Shown in pieces: positions 1 to 14,363 of a DNA stretch of 64,000 bases. The number at the start of each line of letters is the position of its first letter. Within the stretch, counting starts at the first letter, position 1. The stretch spans positions 1 through 64,000 of the forward strand of contig NW_026515464.1 of NCBI RefSeq assembly GCF_014898815.1, in the 5' to 3' direction. Position numbers and translations under genes: made by a program. Under the pieces are notes generated by a model. The model was not told where the DNA came from. It did not search any database and worked only from the letters and a program-made list of their open reading frames with translations. The DNA is from Panonychus citri (lineage: Eukaryota > Arthropoda > Arachnida > Trombidiformes > Tetranychidae).

Positions 1-1253
1 GCATATGTTGTTATCTATTTATAATTTTTGTTGTTGTTGAAGAAAATGACTTTTTCATCTTCCTTTATCATCATGACTATCATGCTGATGATGATAATGT
101 CTATGGGATATTATTATCAATACATCCATGAGTAAATATGTATCATGCAAATCACGAGCATCATTGGAGATTATTCAACCGGAAGAAGTTGAAATTGAAA
201 CATTTTCAGGATGAACCATTAACTCTGATGATAATCAACATCATTCATTTACCTTGTTGAAATAAATTCCCATTCAAATGTTAACCATGTCACCATGTTA
301 ATCACTGATCAGATGAATATTTAATTCTGTGAATTTTCATCAACAAAAAAAGAGTTGGAAAAAGTTTTCTCCATCCTTATCATATATGTATGATATCATG
401 TTCATGGTCATTGAATCATCATCTGAATAACTTTTATTCCCCTATTGAAATCATCATTCTTCTCAGTGATTCTAATTAAATCAAAATTTATCCCCATCAC
501 TGAATTATTATCATCATTATCATGCAACTAGGAAATTGTTAGCAACTTATTATTTTGTTATCACAATAAATTGTATTACAAATTATCAATCATGTGTGAT
601 ATTTATTTATGATTATCATTAACAAGAATATACATTTAGGATTCAGTATATAATAATGTTTACAGGGTTATGGTGGTTAATACTTACATGGACGATTAGT
701 TCATGGGATGACTCATTTATATCCAAAAGTCTACATCATGTAATTGGTTTTTTTTTCGTTAGCAATCAAGTCCATAATTGATATGATTCAAAGTCTTACA
801 AGGAAACTTTCAGCACTGGTCATTTCTATTTGGTCATCAACATAATCATCAGAATGTGTAATAAATTTTCAGGGTCTAGAGAGAGAAATGAAAAAGATAA
901 TTATTATTATAAATATGTTATCGAACTAAACTGAACTTATCATGTAATGAAAATGTTTCGTATGTCAATATTAGCAAAGGAAAATTGGGAAATATTCAAT
1001 TAGGAACTTGACCTTATTATTAACACAGGGTGTAACTGTCTCAACTATGGGCGGGTTAAAGGGATAAATGAGCAAGAAGATAATGATTATGGTGATGATA
1101 AAGATGATAGAGAGATGGAGAGAGAAGGGAGCGAAAAGTTCAGCTGAAATACTGAAAAAAATTCTGAGCCATGGGAGCATGAAATGGAACCAAAGATCAA
1201 TGTGGATCTGACATGAGTTCTGTTATTAATGGAGATTCAAGGTGTCTTTTTAT

Positions 1254-1279
1254 CCTCTCTCTCTCTCTCTCTCTCTCTC
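1254..1279. repeat. (CT)n microsatellite
   Basis: An uninterrupted CT dinucleotide run of about 13 units in non-coding DNA. Confidence 0.9.
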
Positions 1280-4200
1280 GCTTTTCACCCCATGGTCATC
1301 TTGTCTTCTTGCTTATCATCATCATGAAAATTTCCTGTGATTAAGGGAGAAAGAGATGATAACCTTTTCTCCCTCTCCCTTAGATAATTAATTATAGTAA
1401 TTCGTGTGACCCGGAATTTGGTCAGTTTCCGTGACACTGGCTTATTGGTTAATATGTTAACTATGCTTGGTTTGGTCAAGGGGAAAGTCCATTCAATCCT
1501 CTGAATCAACCTTAGCATTTTACCCAAAGATTTTATGTATCTCCATGTAATATTATCATTATATTAATATATATCATTTGATGAATGTTAACCTCGCCTC
1601 AATTATTTTGACTACTTTAAATGGCCTCACTATTATAACTACCATACAGATGAATGGACATTGTCCATCTCTCTCTTCTTTCCATGTGGTTCCTCCTTCT
1701 AATCATCATCATATTTTAAGGTCATCAGATTCAGACACATCATCATGCTCATTATCATGGATATAACAATTTTCCTTTGGTATCATCTCGTTTTTGGGAT
1801 ATATTAACTTGCCAGTCTGGCTAAATGGTCAAAGATATGGTTCCATTGAAAATTAGCCAATCTCTGGGTCTTTTTTGTTATTCAATCAACCAGAATAATA
1901 ATGATCATTTCATCAATTATCATGTTATCCTATGGAGTAACATTCTAATAGATTAGGAAACTTAAGATAAAAAAAATTGAAATGCTGATTCTCTCATCAT
2001 CTTTCTTTATATTGCAAGGTAACATCATGATGTTGTAATATAAAGCTGATTTATATTCTGAATGGTCAGCATGATGGTCAAGAATTTTTTTCATTTGTTT
2101 GTTGTAATATTAGTTTCTTTTGTTTTCCGATAAAATTGACGATTAAATGTTAATTGTTGATATTGTTTTATTGTTAAAGTTTCCAAGAGAGAGAGTAAGA
2201 TGACTTCATTTAACGATAGAATGAGAAAAAATTTCGAGAATTCTGTCCATCACCATGAAATGGAACATAAGAGTTAACAGTTTTTACGGACTTTAACTGA
2301 CCAAATGTATCAAATAAAACTCATTGGATCGCAAATGATGTCCACTAATAAAATAATATTACATCAAACCAAATGGTCAGTAATTGATGTCCAAGATAAC
2401 ACTAAAAATCCAATATAATAATAAATATGTAGATAAAAGTTGAATGATATAATCTATCGTCATCACCATGAAACATCATCATCATCACAAGTGATAATAA
2501 AAAGCAAAATTCAGAAGCATCAAATAATAATAGAAACAAGAAAAAGTAAAGTTATATAAAAATAAAATGGACAAAAACAGTAAAGATCTAAGCTCTGGAC
2601 AATGGTCAACAGATGAAATAATAAAATGTTTTAATGTTATTTTTGTCCAAAGGTAACAATCAACCTCTAGATACAAATACAGAATTCTGATCAGAATTCT
2701 AAGTATGTTATCATGGGGAAGCTACAATATTCTACCTCATGAAAAGTCACCTTGAAAGTAGCCAATGTCCAGTAGATTATCGTCCAAATGAAAATATCAC
2801 AAGAAGGCAAAAAGATAAAGAAAATATAAATTGTATTTAGAAAAGAAAGACACAATTTTGATAAAATGAATTTTACAATTTTCTAATTATAGTGAGTTAA
2901 AATAATCGTCACTATGAATACTCAGTTCAATCAGAACTCATGGTGATAAGGAAATAGCAATAATGTGTGAAATTTCAAGGTTCTCATGTAAGCAAACAAT
3001 CATGATTATCATCACGATAAACAAGATGAATTGCTGGTAGATTTAGTTTTATTTTTCCTCCAACTGACATGATGAAATACACCAAAGGTTAAAGGATGAG
3101 AATGAGAAACAAAAATGAATGAAAACAAAGTGAAACTTTTCATGTTAAACTGAACTTTATGAAACTGAATCTGTCGAGTTGAAAGCTGCTCATAAAGAAA
3201 AAAACAATATGAGTTTGTTTATTATTTACCAAAATAAATTATCATAATTCAACCCTTATCATCAGAATTCACAGTTCGAGGGCTTCGATTGAGTTTGTGA
3301 ACAGTTCTAGACTATTAATATCATCTAGAACTCCATCACTTTCACTCCCAGTTTCCAGCTTTGAGTCTGAATATTATATTACACTTTCAACTCGAAGATG
3401 AAGAGTAGCAAAAAAAAAGTGAGCTAAAGTTTTTTTCTCAACGATTGACTGAATGAATGATGACCTTTATACCATGAAACTGAGCAATTTTCTCCATGAA
3501 AATATTCCCCCCTTTTACAGCATTTCAACCTGAACTGAATCACGTTCCAGAATAGTAACAAGAGAGACTGAGAATTAAGGGGAAAATATGAGAGAGAAAG
3601 AGAGATAGTAAGATGAAAGAACCGTTATTTTTATCTCTCTTTCTTGTCTTCCATGAAGATGATACATTATTATTATCTATTATTAGATGGATGAAGAAAT
3701 TTCAACATCATCATCCTGACGGATGATCATCATCAAGGTAAATTGAGAGCGAAAACGTTTCATCAATAATAAATCATCACATTTTAATAATAATAATAAT
3801 CAACTGAATAATAACTAATAGTTAATATCAATTCAACCATGATAATAATAACATGATAATCATTATAATAGTCACTCATCTTGTTTGTTTTCGGAATTTG
3901 ATCACAATCATTTACCATTCATTTAAATTGGAATAAAAAAAAACTTTTCTATTTTCAAATTCACAGCATTTAGCGGGCTTTTCCAAAGTGAGAGAGAGAG
4001 CGAAAATTTTCTCTTTCTTTCTTTAAATTTAAATTCATATCAATGTAAATACTTATGATTATTTATCATTCATTGTTATCATGCTATCTACTTGAACAAT
4101 TTCAATCAGGATTGATTATCATGGTTGCTTTCAAGTTGATTGTTATAACAACATTATTATTGCTGGTTGATTGTTGATGATTATTTCTTGATTGTTTGCT

Positions 4201-5291
4201 TTTGGTTCCGGTTCCTTGAAGTTGAAAAGCTTTTATATAATTTTTGTTTCTCTGTCTATTTGTTGTATGTGTTAATGTACATATAAATTTCATGATGAGT
4301 TTTCATGGAGTAATTCTTGATTGATCAGATTAATCAGATTAATCGTTATCAGAAAAAAACATCTAATTGCAAAAAAGGCACATGATTGCAAGTTGATTAC
4401 AGTTAATTCACTGATTATTACTTTTTAATTGATTATATTACAGTTCTGAATATACATGAAATCAGAGTTTACCCTGATGATAAAGTTTTTTTTCATGAGA
4501 CTCAAAAGTTTCCATTAATTTGATGAAATTGATTCACTCATTTTAATGATGTCGATAAGGAAAAAATTTTGATGAATCGAAGTAAAAAAAAATATTATGC
4601 TGATTATTTCATATTCAAATTCAATTTATCATCATCATCATAATCTTTCATGATGATGATCATCAAGATTTCATCAGATTAATTCACTTGAAATAATCTC
4701 TTACCTTTAGATCATCATCATCATCAACTGAATCATCATTAGTAACAATTTTCCACCTTTTAGATTAAATCATGTGAGATCATTTTTCATTCAACTATTT
4801 CAACGGAAATTGAGAGGAAGATGAAAGATGATTGTGATGATGAGGAAGATAAAAATTCATTGAACCAAACAGGGTGGGGTGAAAATTGTGGATTACTAAT
4901 GAAGATGATGCAAAATTAAGCCTCGAGATCTTGATGATCAAGATGATGATAAATGTTTGTGAAAACCATAGAGTTTGTGTCTAAATATATGAAGAGCAAG
5001 ATGAAATAGCCTGAGGGCCTAGTGGTTAGTTTTTTTTTTCACCATCATAATCTTAAGATAACATCAAGTGTATAAACATTGGTACAATAAATGATAAAGG
5101 CTAATAATTGTTCATCTTCATAATTATAATCACCATCAATTCACAAGTAACACAATCACATGTATTTATACAGATAATTGGGAGAGTGCAATTGGGAGGA
5201 GAGTGGGCAAAGTATCAACAAAGTCAAATATATTTCCACCATTAAATCATATGAATAAATAAACTGAACCAATAAAGTCAATCAAAGAGGA

Positions 5292-5293
<2 letters not shown>

Positions 5294-5351
<58 letters not shown>
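5294..5351. repeat. (GA)n microsatellite
   Basis: The longest perfect dinucleotide run in the window, about 28 GA units, in non-coding DNA. Confidence 0.95.
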
Positions 5352-5353
<2 letters not shown>

Positions 5354-8300
5354 TAAAAATTATCTTCTCTCGTAAATCACATTGTTCTGACCATTAATGA
5401 ATACTGGACAACCAAACACTCAGAGAGACAAAAAAGTCAAACTGTCCAGGGAAATCTTTATTTCCACCCTCATCTTAATCACAAGTATCTTAATCATGCT
5501 CAACGATCAGGTTCACCCTTGAACCTTATTTGCATAAAAAATGCCCTATCACTTCAAAAATTTAATCTAATATCTTAGACTGGACACAATGTTGCAAGAT
5601 CACGAGCTTAGAGATATTGATTATCATGGTGGCTTGATGGTCATTATGTTTAATGATTTACTGAAAATCTGAAACGTGAATGTAATTAAAACTTGGAGAT
5701 AAAATCAACTGATCTTTGTCATATTGAATTTATTCAGAGAATCAGATTCATGTTGTTGGAAAAATAGTAATATCAATAATTTATTCAGAATCATGGCCTC
5801 AACTTAACCCAGAATATGAATACTCTCATTAATAGACAATTCATTTTCTTACACACTAATAACCTAAAAAGCAATTTTGTCTTACCTTTATCATCTTAAC
5901 CTTTTCCTCCCTATCCTCATCCCACTCCTCCTACATTGCACCATCATTATACTCAACTATCCACCTACCTGTCTCCACCCTAGAATAGTTCATTATTTAC
6001 CCTGAATATGATTTCATATCAGCATTGCAAATGAGAATTACGTTGATGATACTTATGACAAAAACACCAAATCTAATCATGAGATTTACGATAGAAACCT
6101 GAAAAGTGTAGCATTCCCACTGAATCAATGAGTATGATGAAGGTGAAACTTAGAAAACCTCAGCATCATTTTATAACATTTAATAATCTTTATACATATC
6201 TGTAAGTGAACATTTTCTGTTTTAATCAAATTACATAAAATTCAAAGCTCATGATCATGTAGAGAGATAACCAGAATTAATGGAAAATACTGGAAATAAT
6301 CATTCTTTGCTCTCTCCACTCAGTTTATCCCTCCGATGGAGGATTGAAAATTCAACTGAATATTATGTTCACGCTGGAGAACAATCATCATTTAAAATCT
6401 AGAACTGCAACAAGATGTTTCAGATTAATGCAGGGCTATTCAGCTATTTTCGCCAATGTTTTTTTGCAATTTTCTCAGCATTTAAGAGACAAAAAGACTC
6501 GAGACTTGAGTGGTATGAGTATGAGCGACACATAATTGTCATATTAAAAGATCAAGGTCATTCAGGTCATCGGTAAAATAACGCGTTTCAAGGTCATTTG
6601 ATGGTCATTTTATAATTTTCCACGCTTATCCATCCTTATTCATCAGGGTTAGTTAGGTTAATCATCTCATCAACATGAATCTCAACGATCTATCTGATAT
6701 TTGTTTGTTGGAAATATTTGCTGAATATTTCAATTTCCTAATTGCATCAAATGTTATTCTAGATAGTTGACCAATTTGATGTTGCACTGATAATTTTTGG
6801 TGTAGATATTTTGAGGCGGAGGTAACATCTTCCTTACTGACACAACTATTAAAAGAAAAATTTTAATGTTTATCAAGATTTCATGATTGATTTTAATTAG
6901 TTAATTAATCGTTCGGCTCCTAAAACTTACATGTTAAGGTTGTGATTTTTTCGTATCAAATCTGACCTTGAAATTTTCCGCAACAAGTTCTTATCAGTAC
7001 GAAGTTTGACCCCTCAGGTCAACAAGCTCTCGAGTTACAACAATAGTATTAATAATTTTAAAATGGAGTTGAATAGCCTCTCTTTCCTGATAATCATTAG
7101 AAAGTCCAAATTTTTTGAACGAAAATTCAGGCTAGAACTGCTGAGCATTTGAAAGCGAGAGAAAAAGTTTACAGTAGCAAACCCTAAGAAAATTTGTTGT
7201 ATGTATTATATTTTCCCTCCAAAACTTTGATAATTGGAGATGAAGAAAATGAATCAACTATGAATTGAGAGATGATGATGATGATCATTATTTTATGTTC
7301 ATCTTGATTGTATTTGTTACAGTTCCCTATTTCTGTGTGTGTGTGTTGTACCCTGAGGGTGGGTAACAATGAAAAAGATGAGGAAAAATAAAAGTTTGAC
7401 TTGGAAAAAAACTGAATTATTATAATAACAATGTTAGAACCATGATGATGATGATTTGGTTCATTAATGAGACATTAATTGTTACCGAAGTAAAGAAAAA
7501 GTTAATTGAACAAGTCAACTGAATCTGAGACAAAATCATTTTCCATGAAAAAATTTCAATCAACTGATTCATTATCATGAGCCAATCCATTGGCTCTTCT
7601 CATTAATCAGATTAAGATAATGTGGATTATGAGAACGATCAAATCATAATCTTGAATATTTTACCATCAATAATTAGCAATAAATCATCAGTATCAAGAT
7701 AATCAAAAATTCATGAGATTCAATTATTGAAATACAGTTTGAATTATGTGATCATTAATTGGAAAGATCATCAAATTCAGAGTAATCATCATATGAATGG
7801 TCATCATTAAATCATCATTGGTGATAAACCATCAATCTGACCAATTGATATCGATAAGAATCAGCTGATTACCATTAAATTATAATCATTACATTTTAAT
7901 CATAATCTTGAGCATTTGAATGATCAAGTTGAATAATTAATCCAATTTTTTGTCACTTTCATTTTCAAACTTGATACTAATTAGATTTTTTTCATCATCT
8001 TATCATCACCCACTGATTGTTACATCAAGACAGGAAAAAAATTAACAATCAACGTTTCAAAGATTAGATATACAAATTATCAGAAGTAATCAGTTAATCA
8101 GTATCACGCAAGGTTTACCTGATTATCCTGAGTGTGGGTGGATGAAAAAGATGAGACAAAAAAACTAATTAAAGTTAAGCCTTTTCCAGGGAAAAATTGG
8201 AATAAGAAGATAAAATTATCATCATCATGTTAATTATCACGATAATCATGTTTTTTAATATGAACAATTTTCGCTGACAATCAACTAATTGTAAAACTTT

Positions 8301-8784
8301 GGCGCAACAATGGTGAGAGAATTGGAAGTAAAAAAAGTTTCCTAATGAACTTTTTTTTTTATTTCATCGATGCTGATGATACTTACTAATCAATAATTAT
8401 CATGACTCAATGAAGATAATCCGTTTTTCAAAGTGGCATAAAGATAATACTTTTTCATCCTTATCATCATCATCATCATTATCATCATAAACATTATCTT
8501 TCAACAATTGATAATAACATTGACACCTTAAAGATAATAGGGATGATGATAATGATGAGGATGAGGATGATAATCAGGATAACATGAGAGTTTTCAATTG
8601 AAAGTAAATCAACCAACCAGAAGCCAATTTATTTGTGAAAACAATTTACTCAAGGATTTTCATGAGAATCAATTTCCTTATGAACATGATGATTATGATG
8701 ACCAGTGGGGGTTATGTGTGGTCAGTGAAGAAAGAGGATTTTCTTGTGCCTTTCTATAAGACGAGAATCTATTTATTTCCCACC

Positions 8785-8831
8785 TCACTCACTCACTCTC
8801 TCTCCCTCTCTCTCTCCCTCTCTCTCTCTCT
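8785..8831. repeat. Imperfect CT-rich tract
   Basis: A pyrimidine tract of CTCA and CTCTCCCTCT units. It creates a spurious Ser/Leu-rich open frame that is not a gene. Confidence 0.8.
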
Positions 8832-11800
8832 GTTTCTTAATGATTATAATTCTGTGCCTTGGATAAAATTAATACCTTATCCTCATTCTCATCTTGACCA
8901 ACTATGACCATTGGATCTTTAACTACACACCAATTATATTTTTGACACAGTTTCATTCAACTGGACATATACACTTATTTAATCCGGTTCACATTTATCA
9001 TGGTCAATTGGTCATCCTTGATGATGCTAATAATGATCAGAAATACTTGACCAATATCAAGATATTAAGACGAAAACCTAAATACCCTGAAAATCAACTG
9101 TAATCAATTTTCAGATTTCCAATTCATGATCAAATGAGATATCAGATAAATAATAAGAATCTTGAAATTTTCTTCAATCAAATAACTTTTTTTGTTTCAT
9201 TCTTCCCCCTGATGATTACTCTCAATTTCACTTTCCGTTTCCATATTTTTATATTTATTTATTTTTATCCATATAAATAACTATTTTGATAATTATTTCC
9301 TTGAAATAAAATGAGATATTATGATTGTGAAAATATCATAACAATGATCATGAACGATTGGGAAAAAAACATCATGACATCCGGAAATACATTAGGGATA
9401 AAAATCTCATTGGAAGTGGATTGAAACTGGATAAGCGAAATGTTGAGATTCATCATATATATAAGATGATTCAGAGTATTTCATGTTTACTCGTTTATTT
9501 GGAAGACATTGATTGATACCATGAAGAAATTTTTTTTTCTTTTCTCATGATAACATTGAATTCTCTCGATTCTCAGTTAAAGCCAAAAAGAAATAGAGAA
9601 AAAGAGATCGGGAGTTATAAATAACGGTGACATTTTCTTTCTCATCATGTGACACATTAAGAACTACTCAGAATTACTACTGAACATTATCATGAATTCA
9701 CAATATTCAAATAATATACATTTCGCAGGATTTAACTTTCGAAAAATTTTAGAGAAAAATCTTTGGTTGAATTTTTTTTCCTTCCTTCACTCCAATTCCA
9801 CTCAACTCTCACCTTCCCCTGAAATAATGGATACGATATATTCAAGATTAAGCTCTGACATGTTGGGCTTATGCTGAATGCTCATTTCTGATGTTATTAT
9901 TATGACTTTTTCTCATGTGTGGAGAGGGTGGGGGTGGATTCTTTGTCATTATCAACTTTTGGCAAGAAGAGTGAGAGGTGGTTTTTTCCCGAGAAAAAAG
10001 TTCTCCATCTTCCTTGGAGGGTTTTCTTTCACATGGAGAGTCTCAATCTCTCTCTTTTCATATTTCTTCTTGCTACTGTTACTCGTCTTTCTCATTATTT
10101 GACTGGGAGGCTTTTTGGAGAGTCGATGAGATTATTTAACTTGAGAATTTGAATCTTCATCATATTCTGAATGGAATTAAACTTTTCATCAGAACTTTTC
10201 TTCTTCTCCTTCCTCTTTTTTTTCTTGACAGAAAAGATTTACATCTTTCTCTTTGATTAATGTGATCATCTTGAATATTTATATGCATAAGGTGATCAAA
10301 ATTATTCATGATAATTTATCTTCTCAGTTTGATTCATGATTATATGAAGTAAAAGAGGAAACTTTGAGAAATTTTTGACTTGAGAAAAGTTTCAACTGAC
10401 CATTGATTGACCATCTATAGATATCAAGTGACACAATCTTGTGATTCATATATGTGTATTTATCTCAATCAATTGACCATGATTGATCATGTAGCAATTA
10501 TCTGATCATCATTTCATCATCAATGATCATCCCCATGCAAAATTTTCAATCAAGAATCAGATAACTGTGTATATATGAAAACCTATTGTTATCACTGATG
10601 ATTATGATTGTTATTATCTTCATCATCATCATCACCATTGTTATTTTTGATGATGAAGTGGCAAAAGTCAAATTCAATCTTTATTCATGGTGAATACTAT
10701 TCATTAACCATGAATACCCGTTGAACATGAGTTCATGGTGAGTTAAAGATACAGCAAAAAAAATGTCAACCCAAAACGTTGGTGTAATTCACTGATGAAC
10801 CTTTCCGGACCAATCAGTCCATAAATTCAAGTTGAATCATATCACTTCCGTTTCCTTTTTCTGATGAGAACTACAACTTCCGATACAGGAGAAAGAGAGA
10901 AGAGAAAAGTTCCAAAGAAAATTCAGACTTTACTGAATCTTATTCATCATCATCATTATCATTTCGCCATCATCAGGAATTGCTTATATTCTTGGACATT
11001 TTATTAAAGGAAATAAAAAAAACTCCAACTCAAGACTTACCCTTTTGATGGCAAAAAAAACAGGGATCATGATGAATGGCTGATTCATGGTGATGTAAAT
11101 TCATTGTGATAGTAAAAGGATGAAATTATCAAGCATCATGATAGTAATAATGAGGATGATGATGATGAGGGAGAGTATGAAAGGATATTTGTGCCCGAGA
11201 ATAGAGTTGCAATTAAATGGAGCATCAAAAAGGATGATAAAAAAAGATGATGAGAAAAATGAAGATTCTGAATGTTCATATTAAGATGAGCATTTTGATG
11301 ATGTTGATGAAAAAAAAAACTGACATTGACAGAGACCATGATGTGTATACATGAACATTATCATATAATCATGGTGATGATGATGATCATCAACAAGGAC
11401 GACAATCATGATGATAATCATTCTCATGGTTTCCATGACGGAACCACCAATGAATTCATGATATTCACATTGTTATTTTCCTACGATTCATTTGATCATC
11501 AACATCAACCACCAACAACAATAATAATAGTTGAGTTTATTTCATTTTACCTGAATTTCTGGTTGTATTCAAGAGGAAGAGGAGATAGAGAGTTGAAGCC
11601 AAAAGAACCCTTTTAGAATATAAAACATGCAAGAAAAAACATTCAACCTCTTTTCTCTTTCATGATGATCACCATGATGATGATGGAAGAAAATTTCATT
11701 TATGAAGAATGTCAAACTTTTCTAGTTATGAATAATAATCTTTCATGATGAAAAACGATTTCGATAGCATCTTCTCATCATGATAAAAACAGAGAAAGAG

Positions 11801-13101
11801 AGAGAGAGAAAGAGACGAGACAATATCAATCATCCTTCATGATGTAATCACTCATGAATCTATTACATGGATGAGGATGATAATAGTCACCATTGATGGA
11901 TAATTATTGTTACTTTCTCAATTTGATTCTGTCCTTGGAACTTTTTGAATTTTCTGACTCGCTAATTGCTTCCCATATTCCATGATAATAAATTGATGAT
12001 GAATTCCTGGTGAATCTTTTCCCTTTCATATTTGGAGTTAGGAAAAATACTCATCAACATTAAAAGTTCAATGTTAATGACAATTTAATGACAGAATAAC
12101 ATGAAATGGGAAACATTTTTCCTTAGATATTATTCAGATTGAGAGATAAAACTTTCTCTCCCCATTCCAATTCCAATTCTGATTTGGAATCAGAATTAAT
12201 CCATCACCATTACCATGTAAACTCATTATTTCTTCAGATTATTATTGAATTTGATATTCAGAAAGTATCATCTGTGGATAATTATCATTATGAACAACAG
12301 ATTTTTTTCATAAAATTCAATCATCCATTTAAATGAATTCATTAACACTATCGAATGTAGTGAATTTTGATAAGATTGGAAGAAAAAAGTTCTAATGGTT
12401 ACTTATTATCATATATATTTCTTATGCCGATAATGATGATTATAAGAGAATTACAAGTCTTAATGATGACATGGAATTTTGAATTCGAAAAATAAAAAAT
12501 AGGAAACTTTTTTACGAAGAAAAAATTCAAAAATAGTTAAGTTCATTCACTTCGAGAACTTTTTTTTTAAATTGATCGAATTGACTTTTGTTTATTTCCA
12601 CGAAAATCAAGTTTTCCTGATCAGTGGAATTGAGATAAATTCAATAAAACTACTTGATAACTTAATCTGTCCAACAATTGGAACAACAATTTAGCCTGAA
12701 AATTATTTTTCAGCCTTTATACTCTAATGATAACAATTGGATTTCAAGAACTTTCAGATTAATTATCTCCTCTTTTTGCCTTTCCCACCCTTTCAGTTGC
12801 TGAAACCTAAAGCCAAATGAAATGACCTCGCCCAACAAGAAAATATCACATTCTAAATTTCTTATAAATTAATAGTCATGATAATATCCCTTACTACTGA
12901 GCCTTCATGATAATAGATAATACAAAAAGGGAAGGTGGATGAAATTCTGGTAAAATTTATTCCCTCTCTCCTGAATGAATTTTCAACCATAGGAAATGCA
13001 AAAGAAAACGGATTTCTCTATGTTACTTAACCTTTTACCAATGGAAATGCAATAACCTCTTCCAAAAACTGGCTGAATATTGAGTAGACAAAAGTTTCCA
13101 C

Positions 13102-13122
13102 CATGATGATGATGATGATGAT
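13102..13122. repeat. (ATG)n microsatellite
   Basis: Seven tandem ATG units; a clear example of the trinucleotide family that pervades the first 26 kb. Confidence 0.85.
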
Positions 13123-14326
13123 GTTGTATATTCAATTATTATCGTTTAACATTTAGCATGATGATTATACAGAATTGTTTTCACTCTACCAAATAATATT
13201 ATTGTTTTTCTTTTTCTGCATAATATTTTCAAGTTAATGTTCCAACCCTCAATCTCTGCGGTCAGGAAATGGTTTAAATGTAATATTATTTACCTCAGAG
13301 CTCATGGAGACTTGAAATGAACAAAAATGAGAGAAAATTTTTTCCCTAAAATCGAGTAAATAAAATGCTAAGTAAAATGTTTTTCCTTCTTCAAAATAAA
13401 ACTAAATCACAACAATTTTCCAATTCAAATGATACAACATTTTGCCTAACCGACTTGATAATATTTACAGAGAGAAAATTTTCACTCCAAATTAATTTCA
13501 ACCCATCAAAGTTTAGTCTGTAAATGTTAATAATACCATGATGATATTTCATGATAAAAAGTTGATTGGTTTCATTGTTGCTCAGTTTCAAGTCCCTTGA
13601 CAATTCATTATCATGTTATCATACATATATCACATTCATAGTACATGAAATTTGAAACATTGTATTCATAATAATAACAGTGGACAAAACAACAACAACA
13701 ACAGGTAACTCAGCTGAATCAGACATTGAAACATAATACATATCATGAAGAGGTAAAAAAAATATTAATACACTTTTGGAATCAAAATTGAAAGATATTA
13801 TTATAAATACCTGGCGGGTATAATATATTATAAAGGCAACTAATCAAAATAATATATATATATCATGTATTCATATAAAAATACAATGATATTGTTATAA
13901 CTTATCATTATATAAATTTTTTCTGTATCATTTGCATATAACCCTGTAAATCCTCCCATCTCTTACAATTTCAATTGCAATTCATTATTCAATTCAAATT
14001 CAATAATAATAATATTATAATTCTTATTGTTATTGTTATTTTCCAGAAAAAAAGATCTAATCAACCTCATGTACAGTTAGATAAATATCATTATACAGAA
14101 TCCATTGTATTGTAATTTTTAAAAATAATGTAAAAATCCTCAAGTCAATGTATTAATATGTTGATGATGATGAAGATGAAGATGATTAGCATTACATCCT
14201 GCAAACTTTAATACTAATGTTATTCATCATCATGATCAATAGAGATTGAGAATATGATATGCAAACCCCTCCAGGCTATTTTACCAACCGTTTGTAGTAT
14301 TAAATCATATGGAAAACAATCTGATC

Positions 14327-14328
<2 letters not shown>

Positions 14329-14358
<30 letters not shown>
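14329..14358. repeat. (CT)n microsatellite
   Basis: An uninterrupted CT dinucleotide run of about 15 units in non-coding DNA. Confidence 0.9.

Positions 14359-14363
<5 letters not shown>

Noticed and set aside
2681..2700. Heat-shock element reading of the palindrome
   Set aside because: The GAA/TTC units are not at the 5-bp spacing that an HSE requires.
4775..4792. bantam-like sequence TGAGATCATTTTT
   Set aside because: The seed matches, but neither flank within 80 bases supplies a complementary arm, so no precursor hairpin forms.
5009..5030. tRNA-like CCTAGTGGTTAG box
   Set aside because: Followed by a poly-T run; no B box, anticodon arm or acceptor pairing.
8635..9103. Two overlapping open frames of 90 and 69 codons
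   Set aside because: Composed of CT-repeat Ser/Leu runs and His/Tyr-rich AT sequence; no splice context or family similarity.
13940..13955. miR-10-like ACCCTGTAAATCC
   Set aside because: Seed-like match by chance; no complementary 3' arm downstream and the rest of the mature sequence is lost.
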